DNA of 64,000 nucleotides from Granulosicoccus sp036478565 (GTDB lineage: Bacteria; Pseudomonadota; Gammaproteobacteria; Granulosicoccales; Granulosicoccaceae): assembly GCA_965224525.1 (NCBI GenBank), contig OZ245050.1, positions 4,650,001-4,714,000 of the forward strand, given 5' to 3'. The notes under the pieces were generated by a model, which saw nothing but the letters and a program-made list of their open reading frames with translations, was not told the origin of the DNA and made no database searches. Positions 1 to 8,695 of the stretch are shown here, in pieces; the stretch's first letter is position 1; the number at the start of each line of letters is the position of its first letter. The position numbers were made by a program, and so were the translations under genes.

Positions 1-206
1 TATGTATGTACCACTACTAGTAAATGTTGTCCAGAGGACTGACCCAATGTGATCCAACGCTCTTCATCATCGCTTGAATTTACCTCATCAAAGATGGTCA
101 GAGCCATCGGATCTTTAAATACCCAGGCTGCTTGTTCAAATGTTATGCCATGCTTGCTGGCATTCAATTGGTTTTTTACCGGATCCCATTCAAAGTTATA
201 TTGCAT
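1..206 (-). CDS. brnT: BrnT family toxin, C-terminus cut by window edge
   Basis: The frame starts at the ATG complementary to 204-206 and stays open to the left edge, giving about 68 residues (MQYNFEWDPVKNQLNASKHG...). The opening F-E-W-D-P-x-K, the K-H-G-I-T-F-E-Q-A block, the F-x-D-P-x-A-L-T motif and D-D-E-E-R-W-I-T-L-G are the hallmark of BrnT (PF04365), a RelE-fold ribonuclease toxin that normally precedes the antitoxin gene brnA. The last 20-30 residues and any brnA lie outside the window. It lies on the minus strand, opposite to the neighbouring attC orientation, which is common for toxin-antitoxin cassettes. Confidence 0.85.
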   Translation of the reverse strand, partial: MQYNFEWDPVKNQLNASKHGITFEQAAWVFKDPMALTIFDEVNSSDDEERWITLGQSSGQHLLVVVHT

Positions 207-472
207 TTTTCTCGCTTTAGCGGCTACTCTGTGGTTTCTCTAATTGCACGGATTTGGTAGCCGCGGTTGCTGGAAGTCTACCTCAGAGTTTACTACCATT
301 TTCTCAAATAACCGAATACGATGAATAAAATCAGGAAATACTGATTGTATTCACTAATAGTCTGGATTTAGTGAGGTGTGGAGAATGTTCATCTCGGAGT
401 GCTATGAGCAACAAACCGGACGATCGCGTTTATAATCATGGGTCGGCTTAGCTGACAGATTATCTATGACGC

Positions 473-571
473 ACTTAACAATCAGCTGAACGCGGACATT
501 TGACACCCTACGCGAACCTGGCTGCGCCAGAACCGCTTGTGTATCAATTGCCGGTTAGCTAAGCGTTATGT
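473..571 (+). repeat. attC recombination site (left array, site a)
   Basis: A 99-bp imperfect palindrome begins with ACTTAAC (R'') and ends with GTTATGT (R'). The inner arms GGACATTTGACAC and GTATCAATTGCC pair imperfectly, and the AAGC before GTTATGT is the usual right-arm sequence of Pseudomonas/Xanthomonas-type attC. Orientation is +, so the upstream cassette ends here and the next begins inside the terminal GTT. Confidence 0.8.
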
Positions 572-643
572 GCTGAAAAGCAGATACCTGTTATATGGCG
601 AATTACTAATCAACGACTATTTATTCGCGGAGCTGAAACAGAA

Positions 644-1018
644 ATGGATGAACGAATTGAGTTCCAGGATGGACACATCGTTATGTACAGACCGACGGGC
701 CCTGAAGAATATGACCTGATTGTCAACTCTGAATATACTAGGTGGCCGCCTCGATTGGAGGGTCAGCCGATATTTTATCCCGTGACAAATGAATGTTATG
801 CAAGGGAGATCACCGAGCAGTGGAATATACGAAATTCAGGTGTTGGATACGTATTTCGTTTTCTTGTCCAAGCAACGTTCGCTAACAAATATACAGTGGA
901 AAAAGTTGGTGGGAAAAATCACACAGAATGGTGGATACCGGCGCAGCATTTGGATTTGTTGAATGAGAACATAGTTGGGAAGATAGAGCTACTTGGGAAA
1001 TACGGTTGCGAAAACTAA
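644..1018 (+). CDS. ADP-ribosylation/crystallin J1-like cassette protein
   Basis: This 124-residue protein has the pattern M-Y-R-P-T-G-P-E-E, W-P-P-R-L-x-x-Q-P-I-F-Y-P-V, W-N, G-Y-V-x-R-F, V-G-G and W-I-P-A. The pattern fits a small family of unknown function that databases usually label ADP-ribosylation/crystallin J1 and that is frequent in integron cassettes. No catalytic residues can be assigned and no signal peptide or membrane segment is present. It starts 72 bp after the attC core at 571 and is the first gene of its cassette. Family placement is by recalled similarity; function is unknown. Confidence 0.7.
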   Translation: MDERIEFQDGHIVMYRPTGPEEYDLIVNSEYTRWPPRLEGQPIFYPVTNECYAREITEQWNIRNSGVGYVFRFLVQATFANKYTVEKVGGKNHTEWWIPAQHLDLLNENIVGKIELLGKYGCEN

Positions 1019-1179
1019 CTTATTTAGATGACAGCACCGGGACAGTCGGAAAATTGTAACCATACTTTTTAAAAACTAAACTTCGATTGAAATAAGTATA
1101 AATGCACATGGTTCAGCTGCTATAAGTCTCACAAGTCTTCAGCTCATTAAAGAATAACCGAAAATGATTCAATGAGATT

Positions 1180-1428
1180 ATGAAATTCAAAAACGTTTAC
1201 GCGCTTGCGATAATTCTATTTTCACAACTAGTGATGGGCTGCATTGCCGATCCCAAAAAGAATGGAATAGTACTGGGGATGGACATGAATATGGTCGAGT
1301 CAATTATGGGAAAACCAACTCGCATAACAAAACAGACGTGCGTAGAGGGTGCATTGTCTTGCCTGGAGACGTGGAGATATGATGGACGAAACATCACTTT
1401 TAACAATGGTATTGTTGACGGCTTCTGA
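1180..1428 (+). CDS. small lipoprotein, SmpA/BamE-like fold
   Basis: This 82-residue protein has a basic start (MKFKN), a hydrophobic stretch and a lipobox L-V-M-G-C at about residues 17-21, so it should be a type II signal peptide substrate lipidated at Cys21. The remainder (G-I-V-L-G-M-D-M-N-x-V-E-S-I-M-G-K-P, then C-x(6)-C and a W-R-Y strand) resembles the SmpA/OmlA (BamE) or DUF2845 type of small beta domain. It ends with VDGF just after the last strand. It is probably the second gene of the cassette bounded by the attCs at 571 and 1525. Function unknown. Confidence 0.6.
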   Translation: MKFKNVYALAIILFSQLVMGCIADPKKNGIVLGMDMNMVESIMGKPTRITKQTCVEGALSCLETWRYDGRNITFNNGIVDGF

Positions 1429-1524
1429 AAACATGAACTGAAAGTTGTTGCAGTAAACATGGTATATCAATTCATAGTCCATGGATTTGAATGCACAAGC
1501 AATTGGCTGGAGTTCAGATGACGC

Positions 1525-1627
1525 ACATAACCATCAGCTGCACGCGGATAATTGACACGCGGCGTGAACCTGCACTCCGCACAGAACCTGCGCCGCGTGT
1601 CAATTGCCGGTTAGCTAGGCGTTGAGG
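1525..1627 (+). repeat. attC site b, interrupted at its R' core by an IS1182-type element
   Basis: It starts with ACATAAC, has long complementary arms (ATAATTGACACGCGGCG against CGCCGCGTGTCAATTG), and ends TAGGC-GTT at 1621-1623. There the insertion sequence begins (GAGGCTGTAG). After the element the sequence resumes GTTAGGT at 3384, so the intact site would have ended in a canonical GTTAGGT. Confidence 0.85.
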
Positions 1628-3383
1628 CTGTAGAAAAACCCCATTGACCCCTGTTTTTATCGAGACTTACGCGCCTCATTATTCTAAAATGGAGCCATTA
1701 GCCGTTTAGTGGATTTCGGTATGGCTCGTTATAAAGACTACAATCTCGATCAAAGTAAACTGATCCCCGTCGTCTTCAGCGAACAGATAATTCCCGGTAC
1801 CTTCGAGCACACGCTGAGTTTTCTAGTTGACGAACACCTAGATATGAGTGTGTTTGATGCGCGCTATAAAAATGATGAGGTGGGTAGCCCCGCCTACGAT
1901 CCCGCGCTTTTACTGAAAATTACTCTTGCCGCCTACGCGCGAGGCCATAGCTCCAGCCGACAAATTGAACGGTTGTGCCGGGAGAATGTTGTTTTCATGG
2001 CACTGTCCGCCGATAGCCAACCGCACTTCACCACGATAGCCAGTTTTATCGCCCGGATGGACGATGTTATAGAGTCCTTATTTACCGAGGTGTTGCTGGT
2101 CTGTAGCAGTCAGGGGTTAATCGGCGGTGAGATGTTCGCAGTGGATGGTTGCAAGATGCCCTCGAATGCGTCCAAAGAACATTCGGGAACCCATAAGGAA
2201 CTGGCAAAGAAAGAAAAAAGATCAATCGAGCCGTGCGGCGCCTGCTGGCCAAACACCGAGAAGAGGATGGCACGGGGCAAGACAATGATCATACGCGCCG
2301 GGCAGCGGAAGAGAAGAATATTGAATCCCTGAGAAAGGCCTCACGAAAGATAAAGAAGTTCTGTGCGATCACTGAAGATCGCCAGGGTTTGAAGGGTAAA
2401 GTCATCAAAAGTAATATCACTGATAATGAGAGCGCCAAGATGCTCACATCACACGGTGTTTTACAGGGGTATAACGGTGTTGCAGCAGTTGATGAGAAGC
2501 ATCAGATCATCGTTGGCGCAGAAGCCTTCGGTCAGGGACCAGAGAATAATCTGCTCAAACCGATGATAGAGACTGTCGCGAAGAACCTGGGTGAGCAGTA
2601 TGTAACGGGCAGTAAAATCACCGCGGACTCCGGCTTCCATTGTGCGGACAGCGTTGAGCACTGCTTTGATCAAGGCCTTGATGCTTACATCGCTGATGGC
2701 AACTTCAGGAAAAGAGACCCTCGATTCATTGATCGAGATCGCTATCAGCCCAAGGCCAGAAAAGCACGCTGGTTTAAAGCAGGTGATTTTGTCTACGACC
2801 CGGAGACTCAAACCTGTCGATGCCCTGCGGGCAATGAGATGTGGTCAGGCGGCACACGGGTAATGGGTGGCAATACCTATCGCTCCTTTACAGGCTACCT
2901 CAGTAAGTGCCGTAACTGCCCCTTACTCAAACAGTGCATGCGCAAGCCCGTAAAAGAACAGGGCCGGCAAGTAATGATTAAGCTATCAGCCGAAAGGCAA
3001 TCAACGCTGAGTCCTATCGATAGAATGAAAGAGAAGATCGATAGCGATAAGGGTCGACATTGTTACAGTCGGCGTTTGGGTACGGTTGAACCGGTATTTG
3101 GCAATATCAACACAACGAAGCGGCTCAACAGATTCAGCTTGCGCGGTAAAACCAAAGTCAATGCTCAGTGGTTGATGTATTGTATGGTGCACAGTATCGA
3201 GAAGTTACAACGGGTTGCACAGGTGGCCTGAGAATGGGGCCAATACGCGAGACATAGCGCGATTGAGCGGGTTAAGAAAACAGGAAAGTTGATGAGAGCC
3301 TTTAAAGCCAGGGGGCTGTGAAGGTGTTTCTCATTTGCACTATTTCCGCCTTGGGTTGTGTTTGTGGATTATTCTACAGCCTC
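1624..3383 (+). mobile_element. IS1182-family insertion sequence, copy 1
   Basis: This 1760-bp element has terminal inverted repeats: the left end GAGGCTGTAGAAAAACCCC matches the inverted right end at 3366-3383 (ending CTACAGCCTC). It is flanked by GTT on both sides, consistent with a 3-bp target duplication taken from the attC core. It carries one transposase gene split by a frameshift. Related copies are the partial one at 23270 and a 147-bp derivative at 12500, both also next to an attC GTT. Confidence 0.85.
1709..3231 (+). pseudogene. IS1182-family transposase, frameshifted
   Basis: The first frame (1709-2332) holds the N-terminal DUF772-type region (about residues 1-170). The second (open from about 2218, ending 3231) holds the catalytic core and C-terminus, including T-A-D-S-G-F-H and a cysteine cluster (C-R-C-P-A-G, C-R-N-C-P-L-L-K-Q-C). 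Reading moves by -1 near 2214-2219, a run of six A residues inside an AAG-AAA-GAA-AAA context. This could be a decay mutation or transcriptional/ribosomal slippage that restores the full protein of about 500 residues. Most IS1182 transposases are single frames, so decay is slightly favoured. Confidence 0.8.
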
Positions 3384-3469
3384 GTTAGGTGCTACTGAAC
3401 CGTTTCGCCGGATCTCCGTCATATAATTGCTGAAAAGGTTGTTCGGTGATTTCATTAATAAGATCACAA

Positions 3470-3775
3470 TCACGCAGCTTTCGGCCGCGGCTTCACCTGC
3501 TTTGCAATTTCCTTCCCGGCTTCTATTTCCACCTGTCGAAGTTCGTAGGCCTTTTGTAGATTCATCCAAAATTCCGGAGATGTACCAAGATAACGAGCCA
3601 GTCTCAAAGCGGTGTCTGCTGTAATTCCCCGCTGACCATTGAGTATCGATGTTATTCGATTTGAAGGTACGCTCAATTTGTCAGCAACAGCTCTTGCCGA
3701 CATTTCCAGGTGATCAAGCTCTTCGCTCAAAATCTCACCGGGGTGGACAGGGCGCATTCCATTTCGTCGTTTCAT
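3470..3775 (-). CDS. higA: HigA-type XRE antitoxin
   Basis: This 101-residue helix-turn-helix protein opens R-P-V-H-P-G-E-I-L-S-E-E-L and continues S-A-R-A-V-A-D-K-L, I-L-N-G-Q-R-G-I-T, D-T-A-L-R-L-A-R-Y-L-G-T-S-P-E-F-W-M-N-L-Q. This is the classic HigA/VapI pattern (HTH at about residues 22-60). HigA neutralises HigB and represses the operon. It follows higB by 15 bp on the same strand, in the typical toxin-first order. The basic C-terminal tail (K-Q-V-K-P-R-P-K-A-A) is usual. Confidence 0.93.
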   Translation of the reverse strand: MKRRNGMRPVHPGEILSEELDHLEMSARAVADKLSVPSNRITSILNGQRGITADTALRLARYLGTSPEFWMNLQKAYELRQVEIEAGKEIAKQVKPRPKAA

Positions 3776-3790
3776 TTCTATATCCTTTAA

Positions 3791-4069
3791 TTAATGGTAA
3801 TCAACTATCTCGACATCTTCGGGGCCTTTGTTTTCCCAGCGAAAGCAAATACGGCATTGTCGATTAACTCGAATACTGAACTGACCCTTTCGATCTCCAG
3901 TTAATGCCTCGAATCTATTGCTCCGAAGTTCTCTCAGATCCCGGACAGATTCGGCGTTGTCAAGGACGGTCAGTCGCCGAGACAATTGTTCCGCGAAGCT
4001 TCGGTAATCTTTTACATCCTCTCCGTAAAAGAACCGCTCAGGCTTCTTGCCTTTGAAGCTTATAATCAT
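3791..4069 (-). CDS. higB: HigB-type toxin, RelE superfamily
   Basis: This 92-residue toxin has F-F-Y-G (for the usual R-F-F-x-G), R-R-L-T-V-L-D-N-A, D-L-R-x-L-R-S-N-R-F-E-A-L-T-G-D-R-K-G-Q-F-S-I-R-V-N-x-Q-C-R-I-C-F-R-W and a terminal V-E-I-V-D-Y-H. These are the diagnostic residues of the HigB (PF05015) mRNA interferase family, including the C-terminal histidine. It forms an operon with the downstream higA. The pair is antisense to the attC orientation, so it needs its own promoter, probably between 4070 and 4150. Confidence 0.93.
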   Translation of the reverse strand: MIISFKGKKPERFFYGEDVKDYRSFAEQLSRRLTVLDNAESVRDLRELRSNRFEALTGDRKGQFSIRVNRQCRICFRWENKGPEDVEIVDYH

Positions 4070-4425
4070 GCATGTGATAGTATTTGATACGTAACACGTA
4101 CTTTACACTTATTCGTGATGATGTCAACCTCTCTGATGTCAACCATAAATTAGAAAAAGCGCGTAATTGGTTTGCGTGAGTTCGAGTATTGCAGTAATTC
4201 AGAACTAAAAGTAAGCTTCGAATAGACACGATACTTTCTTTTCTTCCAAGCTATGTTGTTGGCAGCGTCGGCTCAGGCGGCCACGTGGAATTTGACGTAA
4301 CATTGCGTGCAATTTCATTTGAGTGTGCGACTGATTGCAATGTAAGCGCCCAAGAACCCGCGTTATTGAACTAGCGGTAAAGTCGCGTGAGGATGGGTTT
4401 CCCAATTCGATGGAGCCCATCACCG

Positions 4426-4761
4426 ATGTCCAGCAACACACCATTGCGGGACCTGAGCCGTCAAGAGTTCTGGCAACGCCATGTTGATCAGTGGCAGCGC
4501 AGCGAGTTATCACAAAGCAGCTATTGCCAGGAACAAGAGCTGATTTATCATCAGTTCGGTTATTGGAAACGCCAATTGCTCGGAACTGCAGAGCCAACTG
4601 CTGCCCCAGAGACGGATACCAACAATCGATTTATCCCTGTATCGTTAAGTTCGTTGCCGGACCATTCGACATTGAGTGTTTTGATGTCCAATGGTCTTCG
4701 GGTTGATGGCATCACTGGAAGTACACTGGGTTTGGCCGCCTCACTGGTGGCGCAGTTGTGA
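4426..4761 (+). CDS. tnpA: IS66 accessory protein TnpA
   Basis: About 111 residues from the ATG at 4426 (a start at 4387 in the same frame would add 13). The S-R-Q-E-F-W-Q-R-H-V-x-Q-W-Q-R-S-E-L-S-Q-x-x-Y-C segment is the typical IS66 OrfA helix-turn-helix region. It continues Y-H-Q-F-G-Y-W-K-R and ends S-L-V-A-Q-L as in the family. The stop overlaps the tnpB start by 4 bp (ATGA), the usual IS66 coupling. Confidence 0.85.
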   Translation: MSSNTPLRDLSRQEFWQRHVDQWQRSELSQSSYCQEQELIYHQFGYWKRQLLGTAEPTAAPETDTNNRFIPVSLSSLPDHSTLSVLMSNGLRVDGITGSTLGLAASLVAQL

Positions 4762-5126
4762 CGTTGCCGACGTTGCGTCCCAGCGCCACGTTGGCCCGCG
4801 TGTACATCTACCGTGATCCGGTTGATTTTCGTAAAGGCCATCGAGGCTTAGGCGCGATCGTTGAGCAAGAGCTGGGGCACAACCCGTTCAGTGGCATCCT
4901 GTACGCCTTTACCAACCGGAATCAATCACGCATCAAATGCCTGTTCTGGGAAGGCAATGGATTTGTGCTCTATTACAAGGCGTTGTCGGAGGACACCTTT
5001 CACTGGCCCCGCGCGGATGAGACGTTGTTAACCATCACCGGTAAACAGATGAACTGGTTGCTTGATGGCTACGACATTGCATCAATGAAACCGCATAAAG
5101 AACTGCACTATGAGGTGCTTTGCTAG
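4758..5126 (+). CDS. tnpB: IS66 accessory protein TnpB
   Basis: 122 residues. The motifs Y-R-D-P-V-D-F-R-K-G-H-R-G-L, N-P-F-S-G-x-L-Y-A-F-x-N-R, I-K-x-L-F-W-E-G-N-G-F-V-L-Y-Y-K and W-L-L-D-G-Y-D-I place it in the IS66 Orf2 family (PF05717). It is needed together with TnpA and TnpC for efficient transposition. TnpC is lost here, so the element should be immobile by itself. It is clearly diverged from TnpB at 59000. Confidence 0.9.
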   Translation: MTLPTLRPSATLARVYIYRDPVDFRKGHRGLGAIVEQELGHNPFSGILYAFTNRNQSRIKCLFWEGNGFVLYYKALSEDTFHWPRADETLLTITGKQMNWLLDGYDIASMKPHKELHYEVLC

Positions 5127-5162
5127 AGGCCGGTTCTGGTAAAATACGCCCATGAGTGCGTA

Positions 5163-5475
5163 TTCCAGAGCAAGGTTGCCACTGATTCCACGCCAAAGCT
5201 GCCACCGATTCCAGGCGAAGGCTGCCAACTAATCCAGAGCAAAGCTGCCACCCTGATTTGGGGTTCCCGAGCTTTCCAGGCGACGCAGGATTCTTAAAAG
5301 TATTCTGACCCTTTTACCGAGGTTCAGATGCCAGCAAAGAGATTATCCATGCGTAAAATTAAGGAAGTTCTCCGTCTGTTCTGGGCCTGCCAGCAAAGCC
5401 GACGACAGATTGCCATCCAGTGCAGTATTTCAAGGCCCTGCGTGAGTGAATATCTTCGTCGCGCCCAAGAGGCTG
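5163..5475 (+). mobile_element. IS21-family left-end remnant with istA start
   Basis: Four degenerate tandem repeats of about 22 nt (ATTCCAGAGCAAGGTTGCCA and variants) at 5163-5260 are typical of the multiple terminal transposase-binding repeats of IS21 elements. They lead into an IstA N-terminus from the ATG at 5328 (MPAKRLSMRKIKEVLR..., an HTH region ending S-E-Y-L-R-R-A-Q-E-A) that breaks off at about 5475 against the tyrosine recombinase fragment. It belongs to a different IS21 lineage from the element at 6410. Confidence 0.7.
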
Positions 5476-6375
5476 AGCATCTAAGCGAGTTCCCTTGCTG
5501 CGAATGTGCACCACCCCTTGGCACCAGTCGATATCATCCAGCTTGAGCCTAACAACCTCTGCCGTTCGTAACCCAAGATCAACATAACAACGCGCAATTG
5601 CATAGTCACGTTGGCCGCCACGGGTACTCTGATCGAAGGCATTCAATAAGGTATTGATCTCGTCAACAGATAATGCCTTGGGCAGAGATGCCTGCCGCCA
5701 CTGCGCCACTTTTGGCAATGCTGCAATGAGCTTGGTTGTGGACGTCCCATTGACTGCTTTGAAGCGCAGATAGCTGGATAATGCTCCGCACACAACCTTG
5801 ATAGACCCTGGCTTCCAGTTCTTGCTCCGATGTACCATATAGTCCATTATGTCCGCTGGCTTGAGTTGCTCAATAGACACTGGCTGGCCGGCGAATTGGC
5901 TCATAAGGAAAACGCTGACATGCTGCACACGAGTAGCACATGTTGACGGTTGAAGGCCTCTGATCTCAATCAGGTGATGTCGAAACGCAGCAAGCTCATT
6001 GCGAACCAATGGTGTAAGGTTGTCGAGTGCCTGCTTTACCAAGCCAGATGAGCAGGCAACACGTTGCCAGAACAATACAGCCGCCCTGACTGAATTTACA
6101 CTCCTTTGACAGCGGGGTGCACAACGGCAGTTCTGTAGATGGATCTGAACAAATAGTTCAACTACCTCGTTACTGATTTGCGCCACTTGCAGCCCTTCTG
6201 CTTCTGCCCAGTGAGCCAGATGACTGATGCCACTGAGATAGGACACGATGGTGCGGCTCGTATACCCAAACACAGCTAGCTGTTTGCCCATCTCTACAGC
6301 ATTTTGTTCAAACGGGGAGTCCACAAGCCATTGTTGGGCAATCAGTGGTAGGTGATAACAATCAAGATCTGACAT
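5475..6375 (-). pseudogene. tyrosine recombinase, C-terminus lost
   Basis: It starts at the ATG complementary to 6373-6375 (MSDLDCYHLPLIAQQWL). It has a SAM-like core-binding domain (about residues 20-200) and the beginning of the catalytic domain with the first arginine in D-L-G-L-R-T-A-E-V and the beta-hairpin lysine region (I-R-S-K-G). The IS21 remnant truncates it before the H-x-x-R and tyrosine boxes, so it cannot be active. The C-R-C-A-P-R-C segment and overall style fit recombinases of RIT or Tn-type elements, not IntI. The intact IS21 element at 6410 has inserted just upstream of its start. Confidence 0.8.
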
Positions 6376-6694
6376 ATCTGCACTCTCGTGTATATGCCAC
6401 TCCAATACCGCGGGTATTTGCCGCTGAGCAACAACACCAGGATTGGAATGATTGAGTGACCTGCGTCACTCATCAACGATTAGTCGGATGAATAAGACCC
6501 GCGAAGGCTCACCAGTCGAGTGTTGGTAGCCGGGCCACGAGGCAGGCTGAGGTGCCAAAGAAAACGGCGCGACGCCAGGCAATGATTCACAGTCAGATCT
6601 GACGTCGCACCGACACAACCGTGCCTTCGCACAGCCCGAGCAGTCTCTCATCAAAAAACGGGTAACTATCTGAACTCATTGGCAGAACTAGCCA

Positions 6695-7138
6695 ATGCTT
6701 TCCAGTGCTCGATTCTATTTGTGTGCCCGTTGTCGTTTGCAGTCAGTTATCTGCAGAACCTGCGATCGTGGACAAATCTATTGCGCCGGAGACTGCGCTT
6801 CTGCATCACGTCGTCAGTCACAACGCGAGGCTTGCCAGCGTTACAACAAAACTCACCGTGCACGAACTCTCAATGCTGAGCGACAACGTCGCTATCGATT
6901 GCGACAGCGAACACAGACCAACGAAAGAGTAACGGATCAGGGTTCCCGTACCGTAGCCGTTCACGCATCGTCGAGCGCGAGCATAGAGAAGCGTGTTGCT
7001 AATCATTTTCTTTCAGCGACAACGCCTGCAGGCCGTATTGTCTGCCATCACTGTGCTTGCGAATGCGCTGCCAGTGTTCGACTTGGCTTTTTAAAGTATG
7101 GGTATCGGCGGCGAGTTGTTGTAAAGCCACATCCCTGA
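6695..7138 (+). CDS. IS21-associated cysteine-rich accessory protein
   Basis: 147 residues. An N-terminal putative zinc-binding region (F-Y-L-C-A-R-C, C-R-T-C-D-R-G-Q-I-Y-C-A-G-D-C, about residues 8-35) is followed by a very basic helix (R-Q-R-R-Y-R-L-R-Q-R) and a second C-H-H-C-A-C-E-C cluster near the end. Proteins with the same C-x2-C, R-G-x-I-Y-C and R-Q-R-R-Y-R signature are often found just upstream of istA in one branch of IS21 elements. Its role is unknown; nucleic acid binding is an inference from the fingers and basic patch. Confidence 0.65.
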   Translation: MLSSARFYLCARCRLQSVICRTCDRGQIYCAGDCASASRRQSQREACQRYNKTHRARTLNAERQRRYRLRQRTQTNERVTDQGSRTVAVHASSSASIEKRVANHFLSATTPAGRIVCHHCACECAASVRLGFLKYGYRRRVVVKPHP

Positions 7139-7147
7139 TACAGATCC

Positions 7148-8695
7148 ATGACGATTGACAAAGAGCTTGAAGCCAAAATTCTGCGCTACCACCACGTAGA
7201 GCGCTGGGGTGTACATACCATTGGCGCACAGCTAGGCGTACATCACTCCACAGTTGATCGGGTCTTGGCCCGTGCAGGATTGCCCAAGGTAGAGCGCGCC
7301 CTGAAGCCATCGATCCTGGATCCTTACCTGCCACTGATCGTGCAGACACTGGAAGAGTTTCCCAGACTCAGCGCGGTGCGACTGCTGGAGATGGCGCGCG
7401 TGCGTGGCTACCAAGGTGGTGACAGTCATTTCCGCGCTCGGGTTGCACAGATGCGACCGCGCAAACAACCTGAAGCGTACTTGCGCTTATCGACTCTGTC
7501 TGGTGAGCAAGCGCAGTGCGATTGGGGACACTTCGGACACCTGCAGATCGGCCAGGCCAAGCGACCACTGATGGCCTTTGTGCTGGTGCTCAGCTGGAGC
7601 CGACGTGTTTTTCTGCGCTTCTACCTTCATGCTCGTACCGACAGTTTCATCCGTGGCCATGTGGAGGCGTTCGAGAGCTGGGGCGGTGTGCCCAGGGTCG
7701 TGCTGTATGACAACCTTAAATCAGCGGTCATTGAGCGTGATGCACAAGCTATACGCTTTAACCCGCAGTTGCTTGAGCTGTGCGCCCACTATCACTTCGA
7801 ACCGCGCCCGGTAGCCGTGGCACGCGGGAATGAGAAAGGACGAGTGGAACGGGCCATCCGTTATATCCGCGACAACTTCTTTGCCGCCCGGCAGTGGAGC
7901 GATCTGGAAGACTTGAACGCACAGGCTGATCTGTGGTGCGCTGGCGTGAGTAGTGATCGGCCGTGCCCCGAGGATCCATCCCTCACCGTTCGTCAAGCCT
8001 ATGAGCAAGAACAACCCCTGTTACTGGGGTTGCCGAAGAACCCGTTCCCCAGTGAAGAGCGATGCGAGGTACGGGTTCCTAAAACCCCTTATGCGCGCTT
8101 TGATCTGAATGATTACTCGGTACCCCATACGCATGTGCATCGCACGCTGACGCTTATGGCCACGTTGGATAGTGTGCGATTACTCGATGGTGTTGACACG
8201 ATTGCACGGCATCCACGCAGCTGGGACAAAGGCCAGCAGGTGGAGATTGAGGCGCACGTACAAGCGCTGATACAACACAAACGAGCGGCGACACAGCACC
8301 GTGGACAAAACCGGCTACGACACGCCGCCCCTAGCGCACGCACTCTGTTGGAACAAGCCGCGGAACGCGGTGAACCATTGAGCACACTGGTTCGAGATCT
8401 GAACCGCTTGCTCGACGAGTACGGTGCCAGTGAGCTGGAAGTGGGTTGTGTCGACGCCCTGGAGCGCGGCGTGCCACACGCCAATGCGGTGCGCCTGTCA
8501 TTGCAGCGACGCCGTGAAGAGCAGCACTTGCCACCTGCACTGGCGGTGCCATTACCTAACGATGAACGAGCGCGCAACGTCAGCGTGCGTCCCGCATCGC
8601 TCAGCTCTTACGATCACTTACACACCCGTGCCGCTGAGCAAGAGAACGCCAACCCTGATACCCCAACCGAAGAGAAGGAAAATACGGATGAATGA
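7148..8695 (+). CDS. istA: IS21 transposase IstA
   Basis: 515 residues. An N-terminal helix-turn-helix (G-V-H-T-I-G-A-Q-L-G-V-H-H-S-T-V-D-R-V-L) is followed by an rve-type DDE core. Visible acidic positions are D in Q-C-D-W-G-H-F, D in L-Y-D-N-L-K-S-A-V and E in G-N-E-K-G-R-V-E-R. The C-terminal beta domain (Y-A-R-F-D-L-N-D-Y-S-V-P) is typical. Length matches full IstA proteins. Its stop overlaps the istB start by 8 bp, so the two are probably translationally coupled. Confidence 0.95.
   Translation: MTIDKELEAKILRYHHVERWGVHTIGAQLGVHHSTVDRVLARAGLPKVERALKPSILDPYLPLIVQTLEEFPRLSAVRLLEMARVRGYQGGDSHFRARVAQMRPRKQPEAYLRLSTLSGEQAQCDWGHFGHLQIGQAKRPLMAFVLVLSWSRRVFLRFYLHARTDSFIRGHVEAFESWGGVPRVVLYDNLKSAVIERDAQAIRFNPQLLELCAHYHFEPRPVAVARGNEKGRVERAIRYIRDNFFAARQWSDLEDLNAQADLWCAGVSSDRPCPEDPSLTVRQAYEQEQPLLLGLPKNPFPSEERCEVRVPKTPYARFDLNDYSVPHTHVHRTLTLMATLDSVRLLDGVDTIARHPRSWDKGQQVEIEAHVQALIQHKRAATQHRGQNRLRHAAPSARTLLEQAAERGEPLSTLVRDLNRLLDEYGASELEVGCVDALERGVPHANAVRLSLQRRREEQHLPPALAVPLPNDERARNVSVRPASLSSYDHLHTRAAEQENANPDTPTEEKENTDE

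Larger units (their letters stand above)
4342..5162 (+). mobile_element. IS66-family element, 5' portion only
   Basis: The left end GTAAGCGCCC at 4342 matches the IS66 terminal GTAAGCGCC seen in the complete copy at 57331. It carries tnpA and tnpB and the first codons of tnpC (ATGAGTGCGTAT at about 5152), then is cut where IS21-type terminal repeats begin. The tnpC 3' end at 9925-10148 may be the other end of the same element, separated by later insertions. The 270 bases before it (4070-4341) hold no recognisable gene. Confidence 0.75.

Noticed and set aside
4205..4597. 130-codon minus-strand frame over the IS66 left end
   Set aside because: It crosses the IS boundary and is antisense to tnpA.
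5328..5546. 72-codon frame as a complete small regulator
   Set aside because: Its first 50 residues are an IstA N-terminus and the rest is read out of frame into the recombinase fragment.
5475..6375. Tyrosine recombinase as the integron integrase IntI
   Set aside because: It resembles RIT/transposon-type recombinases, shows no recognisable IntI-specific insert, is not next to an attI or array start, and lacks the H-x-x-R and Tyr boxes because it is truncated.
8113..8577. 154-codon minus-strand frame within istA
   Set aside because: Arginine/serine-rich low-information translation, fully antisense to a well supported gene.
8424..8687. Longer N-terminus for IstB from 8424
   Set aside because: It overlaps 270 bases of istA and the extra residues do not look like IstB; the ATG at 8688 fits family length and the istA overlap.
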